This document shows, piece by piece, positions 8,971 through 17,009 of a stretch of 34,715 nt of DNA. The notes beneath the pieces were generated by a model. The model did no database searches. It saw only the letters and a list, made by a program, of their open reading frames with translations, and was not told the DNA's origin. The stretch is from contig NZ_JASBRB010000030.1 in the NCBI RefSeq assembly GCF_029960665.1, forward strand, positions 1 to 34,715, written 5' to 3'. The DNA comes from Pseudarthrobacter sp. AL07. GTDB taxonomy: Bacteria; Actinomycetota; Actinomycetes; Actinomycetales; Micrococcaceae. How positions within the stretch are numbered: the stretch's first letter is position 1; every line of letters starts with the position of its first letter. Position numbers and translations under genes: made by a program.

Positions 8971-9009
8971 TTCCCATGCCGTGGGAATTTATTTTCCGCC
9001 GGGTGGGAA
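8971..9009. promoter_or_regulatory. Two operator-like inverted repeats before the IclR-hutG operon
   Basis: TTCCCATGCCGTGGGAA (8971-8987) is a palindrome with five-base arms, TTCCC and GGGAA, around seven bases. A second copy, TTTCCGCCGGGTGGGAA (8993-9009), has matching outer arms. The centres are 22 bases apart, about two helical turns. They lie 44-82 bases upstream of the IclR start codon, a usual place for autoregulation. Assignment to this IclR protein is inferred from position. Confidence 0.5.
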
Positions 9010-9024
9010 CTGGCCGTTAACGTG

Positions 9025-9089
9025 AAATCGCCGGAACCATGTCCGGGTCGCCGCAAATTTGCAGCGACCCGGCATGGTTCCGGCGATTT
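9025..9089. terminator. Long hairpin after allE
   Basis: Near-perfect inverted repeat: the left arm begins AAATCGCCGGAACCATG and the right arm ends CATGGTTCCGGCGATTT, with a 26-base stem, one T bulge and a loop containing GCAAATTTGC. It lies 41 bases beyond the allE stop codon on the transcribed side. There is no strong U-run, so it may act as a factor-assisted terminator or an mRNA 3' stabiliser. Confidence 0.6.
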
Positions 9090-9130
9090 AGGCGGCCGGC
9101 CGGTAAACAGGCGGGCCTGTTAGGGACGGC

Positions 9131-9946
9131 CTAGGTGAGCTTGATCTGGCGGTTCATGTCCTTGTAAAGCAGGTAGCGGAACTCGCCCGGGCCGCCCGCG
9201 TAGCAAGCCTGCGGGCAGAAGGCGCGCAGCCACATGAAGTCGCCGGCCTCCACCTCAACCCAGTCGTTGTTGAGCAGGTACATGGCCTTGCCCTCCAGCA
9301 CGTACAGGCCGTGCTCCATGACGTGGGTCTCCGGGAACGGGATGACGCCACCTGGCTGGAACGTCACGATGTTCACCTGCATGTCATGGGCCAGGTCGCT
9401 GGAGTCCGTGAAGCGGGTGGTTTTCCAGGCGCCGTCGGTGTCGGGCATCGCGGTGGGTTCCACCTCGGCATCACTGGTGACGAAGGACTTGGCCTCGTAA
9501 CCCTCGAGCCGCTCATAGGCCTTGCGGATCCATTGGAAGGAAACGACGTCGTCTGAGACGTTTTCCAGGCCCCAGGTGGCACCGGCGGCCAGGTAGGCGT
9601 AGCCGCCCTCCTCGAGCTGGTGCAGTTCGCCGTCGAGCGTCAGGTTGACCTTGCCCTTGGTGACGAAGATGACCCCTTCGACGCCTGCCTCAAACTCGGC
9701 CTTGGGTGCGCCGCCGCCGGGGCCGATCTCCACGATCAGCTGGGAGAACGTGGTGGCGAACCCGGAGATCGGCCGGGCCAGGATCCAGGACCGGGTGTTG
9801 CTGAAGCCGGGCAGGGTGCTGGTCACGATGTCCGTCATGACGCCCTTGGGGATGACCGTGTAGGCCTCCGTGACGATTGCCCGTTCCGTGGTCAGATGCG
9901 TCTGCGGCGGCAGGCCGCCCTGCGGGGTGTAGTACTTGCCCATCAT
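9131..9946 (-). CDS. allE: (S)-ureidoglycine aminohydrolase
   Basis: This 271-residue bicupin protein releases ammonia from ureidoglycine to give (S)-ureidoglycolate, a late step of allantoin degradation. The N-terminal cupin covers roughly 60-125 (GVIFVTKGKVNLTLDGELHQ). The C-terminal cupin covers about 185-260 (FPETHVMEHGLYVLEGKAMY, then DFMWLRAFCPQACYAGG), with the likely manganese ligands Glu, His, His and Gln in the stretch from ETHVMEHG to PQA. Length and sequence match AllE/YlbA proteins. The start is ATG-ATG at 9946/9943, preceded by TAAGGA, which itself contains the stop of the upstream gene; the gap is 7 bases. It is last in the operon malic enzyme, malate synthase, aldolase-like protein, allE. 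Confidence 0.93.
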   Translation of the reverse strand: MMGKYYTPQGGLPPQTHLTTERAIVTEAYTVIPKGVMTDIVTSTLPGFSNTRSWILARPISGFATTFSQLIVEIGPGGGAPKAEFEAGVEGVIFVTKGKVNLTLDGELHQLEEGGYAYLAAGATWGLENVSDDVVSFQWIRKAYERLEGYEAKSFVTSDAEVEPTAMPDTDGAWKTTRFTDSSDLAHDMQVNIVTFQPGGVIPFPETHVMEHGLYVLEGKAMYLLNNDWVEVEAGDFMWLRAFCPQACYAGGPGEFRYLLYKDMNRQIKLT

Positions 9947-9953
9947 GGGATCC

Positions 9954-11231
9954 TTACTTCGAAGTGGAGTGTGCCAGCCGCGGGTGCGCCAGCGCGGTCA
10001 GCTGGGAAAGTTCGACGCCGGCGAGCGCCTGGACCTCTTCGGTCCCCACTGCGCCGCATTGGACGCCGCGCAGGACAAAGGCGGCCAGGGCCCGGGCGGT
10101 GGCGGGTTCGTCCATGACCCCGCCTTCGGTGTGGTCGACATAGTTGCGGAGGCGTGCCGCGGCGGCCGGCAGGCCCTCGCGGTAGAACGCATACGTGGCT
10201 GCGAACCGGCTGGGCAGCTGGGCAGCATGCAGGTCCCAGCCCTGGTAGTAGCCCCGCTCCAGCGAACGCCGGACGAGCCGTCCGTGCAGCTTCCAGGCAT
10301 CTTCGACCGCGTCACCCACCGGGATGATGTTGGTGGAACCGTCGGAGAGGCGGATACCCGTGCCCGCAACGGCCAGCTGCATGACTTCCTTGGCGAAGTC
10401 CGCCACCGGGTGCTCCATGGACTGGTACTCGGCCGAGATCTGCAGCGACGCGGAGTAGTCGTAGGTGCCGTAGTGCAGGGCGCTGATGCGCCCTGGAACC
10501 ACGTGCGGCAACTGCGCCACGGGGGAGGTGCCGTCCGGCCCGAGGATCAGCTGCGGCGTTTCCACCTGCACCTCGAAGCGGAGCCGGCCGGCGGGAAGAC
10601 CGTGGACTTCCTCCAGCCGGGACACCGCAAAGTCCATTGCCTGGACCTGGGCCACGGTGGTGACCTTGGGCAGGGTCAGGATGAGCCCGGCAGGCAGTTC
10701 GCCGGCCTGCGCGAGCGTGGAGACGAACAGGTCAAGGGTTTTCAGGCCGCGGGCCCTGGTGGGCGCCTCGAAGCACTTGAACCGGATGCCGATGAACGGC
10801 GGTGCGGTGCCGGCGGCAACTGCTTCGCTGACAGCCCGGGCCGCGGCAACCGTGGCAGCGTCCTCTGCTTCGTCGCCGCGGTCGCCGTAGCCATCCTCGA
10901 AGTCGAGGCGCAGGTCCTCGATCGGTTCGGTGCGTAGCTTGGCCTCGACCCGCGAGGCTACTGCCCCGGCGAGTTCGGCGTCCTGGCCCAGCAGCGCGCC
11001 GAGCTTCTCGAACCCGCCGTGTGCCTCCGCCGTCGTGAGCGCCTGGGCGCCCCAGTCGGCAGCGAACGACGGCGTGAAACGGTCCGCCGGCACGTACACG
11101 GTGTGCACGGGCTGGCGGGTGCCGTCGTCGCCCGGGTAATTGCGTTCCAGCAGCTGGTCGGTGGCGGCCAGCTGTACGTCGATGGCGGCGAGGTCCGCCG
11201 CGGAGAGCGACGGCGTGGGGGAGACCGCCAT
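9954..11231 (-). CDS. HpcH/HpaI aldolase-superfamily protein (DUF6986-like), function unknown
   Basis: This is a 425-residue TIM-barrel protein of the HpcH/HpaI and citrate-lyase-beta superfamily, which handles pyruvate, glyoxylate and acyl-CoA aldol chemistry. Likely metal ligands are Glu224 in FEVQVETPQLI and Asp258 in HYGTYDYSAS. DLRLDFEDGYGDRGDEAED (about 106-124) resembles the acidic strand seen in this superfamily, and LTLPKV (186-190) lies at a barrel strand end. It is longer than HpaI (about 260) and CitE (about 290). I believe it belongs to the family catalogued as DUF6986. It starts three bases after malate synthase and ends seven before allE, which implies a job in ureidoglycolate or glyoxylate use. 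Substrate and reaction are not known. Confidence 0.8.
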   Translation of the reverse strand: MAVSPTPSLSAADLAAIDVQLAATDQLLERNYPGDDGTRQPVHTVYVPADRFTPSFAADWGAQALTTAEAHGGFEKLGALLGQDAELAGAVASRVEAKLRTEPIEDLRLDFEDGYGDRGDEAEDAATVAAARAVSEAVAAGTAPPFIGIRFKCFEAPTRARGLKTLDLFVSTLAQAGELPAGLILTLPKVTTVAQVQAMDFAVSRLEEVHGLPAGRLRFEVQVETPQLILGPDGTSPVAQLPHVVPGRISALHYGTYDYSASLQISAEYQSMEHPVADFAKEVMQLAVAGTGIRLSDGSTNIIPVGDAVEDAWKLHGRLVRRSLERGYYQGWDLHAAQLPSRFAATYAFYREGLPAAAARLRNYVDHTEGGVMDEPATARALAAFVLRGVQCGAVGTEEVQALAGVELSQLTALAHPRLAHSTSK

Positions 11232-11234
11232 GCC

Positions 11235-12833
11235 TCAGCCCACCAGTTCGTAGGCCGGGGTGGTGAGGAAGTCCGTGTAGTCCTCGGACAGGCAGATCTC
11301 GGCGATCAGCTTGCTGGCGGGCTGGTAGTACCGACGGAAAGCCTCGTCCCCGAATTCGGTCCGGAGCCGCTCCGTTTCCTCGCCCAGGATCTTTTCCACC
11401 AGTTCCCGGGTGACGGTGTTTCCGGTATCCGTCAGAACGGACTTGTTGCGGATCTGCTGCCACACCTGCGAGCGGGAGATCTCGGCGGTGGCGGCGTCCT
11501 CCATCAGGTTGTGGATGGCCACGGCGCCGTTTCCGGAGAGCCAGACCGCGGTGTAGGCCACGGCGACATACAGGTTCAGGCGCAGCCCGCCTTCGGTGAC
11601 CTGGCCGTCGGCCGAGGCGATGTCCAGCAGCTGGTCCGCCGTGACTGAAACCTCGGGGCGCTGCTTGTCCAGCTGGTTGGCGCGCTCGCCCAGCACGGCG
11701 TCGAACACCTCTCGGCAGGTCGGGACCAGGTCCGGGTGGGCAACCCAGGAACCGTCGAACCCGTCGTTGGCCTCACGGGTCTTGTCCGCACGGACCTTGG
11801 CGAAGGCAGCCTCGGTGACCTCCGGGTGGCGGCGGTTGGGGATGACGGCGGCCATGCCGCCCATGGCGAAGGCGCCGCGCTTGTGGCAGGTTTGCACCAG
11901 AAGCTCGGTGTAGGCGCGCATAAACGGTGCGGTCATAACCACCGAGGCGCGGTCCGGGAGCACAAACTCCTCGCCGGCGTCCCGGAAGTACTTGATGATG
12001 CTGAACAGGTAGTCCCAGCGTCCGGCGTTCAGGCCCGAGGCGTGGTCCCGGAGTTCGTAGAGGAACTCGTCCATTTCGAAGGCGGCCGGGATGGTTTCGA
12101 TCAGCATGGTGGCTCGGACGCTGCCCTGCGGGATGCCCAGGAAGTCCTGGGCGAAGACGAACACCTCGTTCCAGAGGCGGGCCTCGAGGTGCGATTCCAT
12201 CTTGGGCAGGTAGTAGTACGGGCCGTGGCCGTTGAGGAGTAGCTGCTTGGCCGTGTGGAAGAAGTGCAGGCCGAAGTCCACCAGCGCACCCACGGCGGGT
12301 TCGCCGTCGATCAGCAGGTGCTTTTCCGGCATGTGCCAGCCGCGCGGACGGGCCACCACAACGGCGAGCGGGGCGTCAGTGCGGAGCTTGTACTCCTTGC
12401 CTTCGGGCGACGTGAAGGCCAGAGTACCCGTTGCGGCGTCACGCAGGTTCAGGATGGCGTCGATGACGTTGGCCCACGTGGGCGTGCTGGCGTCCTCAAG
12501 GTCCGCCAGCCATACCTTGGCGCCGGAGTTCAGGGCGTTGATGGCCATTTTGGCCGGGGTGGCCGGGCCGGTCATCTCGACACGGCGGTCACGCAGCGCA
12601 GCGGGTGCCTCGGCGACCTTCCAGTCGCCGTCGCGGATGTCCTGCGTCTGCGGGAGGAAGTCCAGGCGGCTGGTGCGGGCCACGCCGTCGCGCTTGGCCT
12701 GGCGGGCCTCGAGCAGCCCGTTGCGCGTGCCGGCGAAGCGCCGGTGCAGCTCCTCCAGGAAGGCCAGGGCCTTCGGGGTGAGGATCTGTTCCGCGCGGTC
12801 GACCGGCTGGCGGTCGGTGACAGTGATAGCCAT
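11235..12833 (-). CDS. aceB: Malate synthase A
   Basis: It condenses glyoxylate with acetyl-CoA to malate. The protein has 532 residues, almost the length of the E. coli A-isoform (533). Expected active-site residues are present: the arginine of VVARPRGWHMPEKH (about 162-164), metal-binding Glu246 in MLIETIPAAFEMDE, Asp274 in LNAGRWDYLFS, and the catalytic aspartate at about 446 in HNLMEDAATAEI. Other family landmarks are VMTAPFMRAYT and GGMAAVIPNRRHPEV. No isocitrate lyase is adjacent; instead the gene sits with allE, so its glyoxylate probably comes from allantoin. It starts 16 bases after malic enzyme and is followed after 3 bases by the aldolase-like gene. Confidence 0.96.
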   Translation of the reverse strand: MAITVTDRQPVDRAEQILTPKALAFLEELHRRFAGTRNGLLEARQAKRDGVARTSRLDFLPQTQDIRDGDWKVAEAPAALRDRRVEMTGPATPAKMAINALNSGAKVWLADLEDASTPTWANVIDAILNLRDAATGTLAFTSPEGKEYKLRTDAPLAVVVARPRGWHMPEKHLLIDGEPAVGALVDFGLHFFHTAKQLLLNGHGPYYYLPKMESHLEARLWNEVFVFAQDFLGIPQGSVRATMLIETIPAAFEMDEFLYELRDHASGLNAGRWDYLFSIIKYFRDAGEEFVLPDRASVVMTAPFMRAYTELLVQTCHKRGAFAMGGMAAVIPNRRHPEVTEAAFAKVRADKTREANDGFDGSWVAHPDLVPTCREVFDAVLGERANQLDKQRPEVSVTADQLLDIASADGQVTEGGLRLNLYVAVAYTAVWLSGNGAVAIHNLMEDAATAEISRSQVWQQIRNKSVLTDTGNTVTRELVEKILGEETERLRTEFGDEAFRRYYQPASKLIAEICLSEDYTDFLTTPAYELVG

Positions 12834-12849
12834 ATTCGTGAGTCCTTAT

Positions 12850-14250
12850 CTAGAGAGCGCGGGCTGCGTTTGCGTGCGCAGCTGCCGCAACCGCAGCAGC
12901 CACATCGGCGGCGACATGAGGATCGAAGACGCTGGGGATAATGTAGCTGGCATTGAGCTCGTCGTCAGCTACCCGGTTTGCAATCGCGTCTGCGGCGGCC
13001 ACCAGCATCTCCGGCGTGATATCGCTGGCACCGGCGTCGAGCAGTCCCCGGAAGAAGCCCGGGAAGGCCAGCACGTTGTTGATCTGGTTGGGGAAATCGC
13101 TGCGACCCGTGGCCACCACGGCGGCGTGCCTGGACGCGATGACGGGGTCAATCTCCGGCGTCGGGTTGGCCATGGCGAAGACAATCGCGTTCTCGGCCAT
13201 GGCGGCAACCTGCTCTTCGCCGATCACGTGCGGGGCACTGACGCCGATGAAGACGTCGGCGCCGGTCATGGCCTCGTGCAGGGTTCCGGAGAAGCCTTCC
13301 TCGTTGGTGTTCGCGGCAATCCAGGCGCGGTGCTCGTCGTCGTACTCCTTGCCCGAGTGGATGGCTCCGGAGCGGCCGGCGGCAACGATGTGCTGCGCGC
13401 CCTGGGCCTTGAGGAGCTGGATGATGGCCGAGCCTGCAGCGCCGACGCCGGAGACAACAATGCGGACCTCGGAGAGCTTCTTGTCCACCACACGCAGGGC
13501 GTTGTGGAGGGCTGCCAAGGTGACGATCGCGGTGCCGTGCTGGTCGTCGTGGAAGACGGGGATGTCGAGTTCGTCGCGCAGGCGCTTCTCAATTTCAAAG
13601 CAGCGCGGCGCCGCGATGTCTTCAAGGTTGATGCCGCCGTAGACGGGGGCCATGGCCTTGGCGATCATGATGATTTCCTCGGTGTCCTGGGTGTCCAGGC
13701 AGACCGGCCAGGCGTCGACATTGGCGAACTGCTTGAACAGTGCGGCCTTTCCTTCCATGACGGGCAGTGCCGCGGCGGGGCCGATGTTGCCCAGGCCCAG
13801 GACAGCCGAACCGTCGGTGAGGACGGCGATGGTGTTGCGCTTGACGGTCAGGTTGCGGGCCGCCGACGGGTCCTCCGCGATGGCGAGGCAGACGCGGGCG
13901 ACGCCGGGTGTGTAGGCACGGGACAGGTCGTCACGGTTGCGCAGGGCCACCTTGGGGACTACCTCGAGCTTGCCGCCGAGGTGCATCAGGAAGGTGCGGT
14001 CCGAGACGTGCTGGACCGTGACGCCGTCGAGCGCGTTCAGGGCATCCTTGACGCGGGCGGCGTGGTCGTCGTCGGTGGTGTTGCAGGTGACGTCCACAAC
14101 CAGGGTCTCGTGGTGGGATTCCGTGACGTCAAGCGCCGTGATGGCGGCGCCGGCTGCGCCAACGGCGGCAGCGAGCTCACTCGTGGCGGTGAAGCTCGAC
14201 GGCGCCGCGACGCGCAGGGTGATCGAATTTCCGGGGCTCGGGTTCGCCAT
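12850..14250 (-). CDS. NAD(P)-dependent malic enzyme with N-terminal ACT domain
   Basis: This enzyme oxidatively decarboxylates malate to pyruvate and has 466 residues. Residues of about 10-90 look like an ACT regulatory domain ([20 protein letters not shown]). The malic catalytic domain has [12 protein letters not shown] and the lysine segment [20 protein letters not shown]. The metal region includes [16 protein letters not shown] and [11 protein letters not shown], and the dinucleotide loop is [12 protein letters not shown], followed by [12 protein letters not shown]. The ATG at 14250 has GAGGAGG about 7 bases upstream; the longer reading to 14331 crosses operator-like sites. As first gene of the operon it completes glyoxylate, malate, pyruvate. 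NAD or NADP preference cannot be read with confidence. Confidence 0.93.
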   Translation of the reverse strand: MANPSPGNSITLRVAAPSSFTATSELAAAVGAAGAAITALDVTESHHETLVVDVTCNTTDDDHAARVKDALNALDGVTVQHVSDRTFLMHLGGKLEVVPKVALRNRDDLSRAYTPGVARVCLAIAEDPSAARNLTVKRNTIAVLTDGSAVLGLGNIGPAAALPVMEGKAALFKQFANVDAWPVCLDTQDTEEIIMIAKAMAPVYGGINLEDIAAPRCFEIEKRLRDELDIPVFHDDQHGTAIVTLAALHNALRVVDKKLSEVRIVVSGVGAAGSAIIQLLKAQGAQHIVAAGRSGAIHSGKEYDDEHRAWIAANTNEEGFSGTLHEAMTGADVFIGVSAPHVIGEEQVAAMAENAIVFAMANPTPEIDPVIASRHAAVVATGRSDFPNQINNVLAFPGFFRGLLDAGASDITPEMLVAAADAIANRVADDELNASYIIPSVFDPHVAADVAAAVAAAAHANAARAL

Positions 14251-14302
14251 TGAATTTCCTCCTCGTTGGGTCCGTTCCCGGACCACTCGTGCAACCGAAT
14301 GT

Positions 14303-14338
14303 TTTCGTATTATGGATATTATTATCTGCAAAGTGGAA
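14303..14338. promoter_or_regulatory. Paired operator-like sites between malic enzyme and IclR genes
   Basis: Two 15-base sites match the motif found elsewhere in this region. TTTCGTATTATGGAT at 14303-14317 agrees at 12 of 15 with the site at 29165-29179. The complement of 14324-14338 reads TTCCACTTTGCAGAT, 11 of 15 with the perfect site at 18229-18243. The AT-rich stretch also contains TAATAT and TAATAC boxes that could be -10 elements for malic enzyme on the minus strand. Binding by the adjacent IclR protein is inferred. Confidence 0.5.
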
Positions 14339-14470
14339 ATGCAACCCCTTGGCGGTCATGTTTGGGGACATCGCCCGGGGCCTGGTTGTGCTGTATCTTG
14401 AGTGTTCTAAGCAACTCTTTTCACGATGTGGATAAGAGATGTCAGAATCCGAGCCATAGGAGACAACGGA

Positions 14471-15226
14471 ATGGCTGAAAAAGCCTCCGGAGGCGTGCAG
14501 TCCGTAGAGCGCGTCTTCGAACTGCTGGAACTCATCACAGACGCGGGCGGTGACGTGACGCTCAGCGAGCTCTCCTCCTCCACGGATCTGCCCCTGCCCA
14601 CCATCCACCGTCTGCTGCGCACGTTGGTCTCGCTTGGCTACATCCGCCAGCTGCCCAACCGCCGTTACGCACTGGGCCCCCGGCTGATACGGCTTGGCGA
14701 AGGCGCCAGCAAGCAGCTTGGTGCCGTGGCCCGCCCGCAGCTGAAGAACCTCGTGGACCGCCTCGGCGAAACCTCCAACATGGCCGTGCTGGACTCGGAC
14801 ATGGTCATTTATGTGGCCCAGGTGCCGTCCATGCACTCCATGCGCATGTTCACCGAGGTGGGCCGCCGTGCGCACACGCACGACACCGGCGTGGGCAAGG
14901 CGATCCTGGCCCAGCTCGACGACGAGGTGGTGCGCGGCATCGTGGCCCGCACCGGCATGCCCACCCCCACGGCCAAGAGCATCGGCGACGTTGATGCCCT
15001 CCTCGCCGATCTCAAGCTGATCCGTGAACGCGGCTACTCCATCGACGAGGAAGAGCAGGAGCTCGGCGTGCGCTGCTTCGCGATGGCCGTGCCCAACGCG
15101 CCCACCCCTGCCGCCATCTCGGTCTCCGGGCCGATCAGCCGCGTGGACCAGAGCTTCGCCGACCGCGCCGTGCCGCTGCTGCGCCAGGCCGTGATGGCCA
15201 TCTCTGCGGAGCTCAACCAGAACTGA
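14471..15226 (+). CDS. IclR-family regulator of purine/allantoin genes (AllR-like)
   Basis: This is a 251-residue regulator divergent from the malic enzyme operon. The N-terminal winged helix spans about 8-70 (VQSVERVFELLELI, then DLPLPTIHRLLRTLVSLGYI). The effector domain contains VAQVPSMHSMRMFTEVGRRA and GVGKAILAQL. AllR of enterobacteria, an IclR protein responding to glyoxylate and allantoin, is the closest functional parallel, but the identification here rests on position. The ATG at 14471 is preceded at 8 bases by AGGAG; an in-frame upstream ATG at 14426 has no ribosome site. The recurring palindrome TTCCAC-N3-GTGGAA upstream of several purine genes is its probable operator. Confidence 0.88.
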   Translation: MAEKASGGVQSVERVFELLELITDAGGDVTLSELSSSTDLPLPTIHRLLRTLVSLGYIRQLPNRRYALGPRLIRLGEGASKQLGAVARPQLKNLVDRLGETSNMAVLDSDMVIYVAQVPSMHSMRMFTEVGRRAHTHDTGVGKAILAQLDDEVVRGIVARTGMPTPTAKSIGDVDALLADLKLIRERGYSIDEEEQELGVRCFAMAVPNAPTPAAISVSGPISRVDQSFADRAVPLLRQAVMAISAELNQN

Positions 15227-15277
15227 CCCGCCCAACCGTCGTCCTCCCGGCGCACGCACATACGAACGCACGGTCAT

Positions 15278-15342
15278 AGCGCGAACGGACACTTGAGGCC
15301 CCGGAATCCGCGGATTTGGGGCCTCAACTGTACGTTCGCGCT
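15278..15342. terminator. Bidirectional hairpin between convergent IclR and permease genes
   Basis: Inverted repeat with arms beginning AGCGCGAACGGACACTTGAG and ending CTCAACTGTACGTTCGCGCT (about 25 base pairs, two mismatches), around a loop that itself contains ATCCGCGGAT. It lies 51 bases after the regulator stop and 20 bases before the permease stop. This is typical of a shared terminator for converging transcripts. Confidence 0.65.
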
Positions 15343-15362
15343 GTTTGGTGGTGGTTGTGACG

Positions 15363-16862
15363 CTAGTGCTCAGCCTGTGACGATTCCACCGGGACTTCCT
15401 TGCCTTCCGCGTCGATCAGCTTGCCGCCTTCGTAACGGTCGCCGTCGGTAAGGCATTTAAGGTCTTCTTCCCGTACTACCCGGCCGGTGCCCGCCACGAA
15501 TACGGACTGGTTCTCGGAGTTGCCGGCTTTGAGGTGGTTGAAGAGCAGGTTCAGCAGGATGGCCATCACGGCAGCGGAGCTGATGCCGGAGTGGAAGATC
15601 GTGGCGAACCAGTTGGGGAATTTGTCGTAGAAGGCCGGGGCGGCGATCGGGATCATGCCGAAGCCGATCGAGGTGGCCACGATGATGAGGTTCATATTGT
15701 TGCGGTATTCGACCTTAGCCAGGGTGCGGATGCCGCTGGCAGCGACGGTGCCGAACAGGACGATGCCTGCCCCGCCCAGAACCGCTGTGGGAACGGCGGC
15801 CACTACGCGGCCGAGGACAGGCAGCAGTCCCAGCAGGACCAGAATCACGCCGCCGGCTGCCACCACGTAACGGCTCTTGATCTTGGTGACGGCGACCAGG
15901 CCGACGTTCTGGGCGAAGGCGCTCTGGGTGAATGATCCGAACACCGGGGCGAGGAGGCTGGAGCCCATGTCAGCGCGCAGTCCGGCAGCAATTCGCTTCG
16001 AATCAACTTTGGTTCCGACGATCTCGCCGACGGCCAGAATGTCGGCCATGGTCTCCGTCAGGATAACCAGGACGACGATCACCATGGAAATGATCGCAGC
16101 TACCTCAAAGGTCGGGGCGCCGAGGTGGAAAGGCGTGGGGAACGCAACGATTGGGCCTTCCCCGACTTTGGAGAAGTTGGCCATTCCGGTCACCACAGCC
16201 ACCAGGGTTCCAATGACCATGGCCAGCAGGATCGATAGCCGGGAAATGGTGGCATTGCCGAGCTTGCTGAGCAGAAGAACGAGGGCAAGGGTGATGGCGG
16301 CGAGCCCGATGTTCTCCATGCTCCCGTAGTTCTCGGCTTTTCTGTTCCCACCCATCGACCAGTTGGCAGCCACCGGCATGAGCGTCAGACCGATGGTGGT
16401 GATGACGGTCCCTGTTACCACCGGTGGGAAGAACCGCACGATTTTGGAAAAGACCGGAGCGATCAGCAACCCGATGGCCGCCGAGACGATCACGGCGCCG
16501 AAGACGGACTGGATTCCCCCCGGGCCCGTAACGATGGCCACCATCGTGGCCACGCTGGCGAAGGAGACGCCCTGGACCAGCGGCAACTGGGAACCGAAGT
16601 ACGGGATACCCACGGTCTGGAGAATGGTGGCAAGCCCGCCCATGAAGAGTGCCGCGGCGATCAAGACTCCGATATCGGCAGGGGCGAGACCCGCGGCCTG
16701 GCCGACAATCAGCGGTACCGCGATGATGCCGCCGTACATGGTCAGGACGTGCTGGAAGCCGTAGGCGAAGCTGCTCCCGAGGGACAGCCGCTGGTCTTCG
16801 GGGCGGTCAGTACGCTGGCGGCGGGTCTTGACGGTGCCGACGGACTTTTTCTTGAGGTTCAT
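15363..16862 (-). CDS. NCS2 family xanthine/urate permease
   Basis: This is a 499-residue inner-membrane nucleobase:cation symporter of the NCS2 (NAT) family with about 14 hydrophobic segments. The early stretch LGSSFAYGFQHVLTMYGGII carries the family's glutamine-histidine pair. The family signature QNVGLVAVTKIKSRYV matches the QNxGxxxxTxxxSR consensus, and TETMADILAVGEIVG supplies the conserved TM8 glutamate. Its neighbour uricase, upstream on the same strand, suggests urate or xanthine as substrate; uracil is less likely. The hydrophilic C-terminus (last 50 residues) is longer than usual. No clear Shine-Dalgarno site precedes the ATG, and the start region is duplicated (see the direct repeats). 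Confidence 0.92.
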   Translation of the reverse strand: MNLKKKSVGTVKTRRQRTDRPEDQRLSLGSSFAYGFQHVLTMYGGIIAVPLIVGQAAGLAPADIGVLIAAALFMGGLATILQTVGIPYFGSQLPLVQGVSFASVATMVAIVTGPGGIQSVFGAVIVSAAIGLLIAPVFSKIVRFFPPVVTGTVITTIGLTLMPVAANWSMGGNRKAENYGSMENIGLAAITLALVLLLSKLGNATISRLSILLAMVIGTLVAVVTGMANFSKVGEGPIVAFPTPFHLGAPTFEVAAIISMVIVVLVILTETMADILAVGEIVGTKVDSKRIAAGLRADMGSSLLAPVFGSFTQSAFAQNVGLVAVTKIKSRYVVAAGGVILVLLGLLPVLGRVVAAVPTAVLGGAGIVLFGTVAASGIRTLAKVEYRNNMNLIIVATSIGFGMIPIAAPAFYDKFPNWFATIFHSGISSAAVMAILLNLLFNHLKAGNSENQSVFVAGTGRVVREEDLKCLTDGDRYEGGKLIDAEGKEVPVESSQAEH

Positions 16863-16918
16863 GGCAGACTTTCTGGTTCATGGCAGACGTCTTCGTCTGG
16901 CTAACGTGGTCTGGCTAA
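16856..16918. repeat. Short direct duplications around the permease start codon
   Basis: GGTTCATGGCAGAC occurs at 16856-16869 and again at 16875-16888 (period 19). GTCTGGCTAA occurs at 16895-16904 and 16909-16918 (period 14). The first repeat contains the permease start codon, so a second ATG-AAC-C copy lies 19 bases upstream in another frame. That copy opens a 24-codon frame which overlaps the start of the permease gene. Confidence 0.8.
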
Positions 16919-16959
16919 AAATGTGGGCACTTGCCCGGTGGATTTCTCCCGGTGGTCGA

Positions 16960-16991
16960 GCCTGTCGAAACCCGGTGGATTCTCGACAGGC
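16960..16991 (-). terminator. Hairpin between uricase and permease
   Basis: GCCTGTCGA (16960-16968) pairs with TCGACAGGC (16983-16991) around a 14-base loop. It is flanked by two copies of CCCGGTGGATT (from 16934 and 16971). The sequence GGTCGAGCCTGTCGAAACC resembles an intergenic motif I recall as common in Micrococcales genomes. It lies 18 bases after the uricase stop and may reduce read-through into the permease gene. Confidence 0.45.
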
Positions 16992-17009
16992 CCGATCACA
17001 GCGGATGGG

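Noticed and set aside
8928..9056. N-terminal extension of the first IclR regulator up to 9056
   Set aside because: The extension would encode non-homologous sequence across the operator palindromes and part of the allE terminator hairpin.
12232..14253. 673-codon open frame on the plus strand opposite malate synthase and malic enzyme
   Set aside because: It lies antisense to two well-recognised enzymes. High-GC codon bias leaves antisense frames open, and the translation has no recognisable domain.
14426..14470. Upstream ATG start for the IclR regulator at 14426
   Set aside because: There is no ribosome site, and the family's conserved N-terminus begins after the ATG at 14471, which has AGGAG at the right distance.
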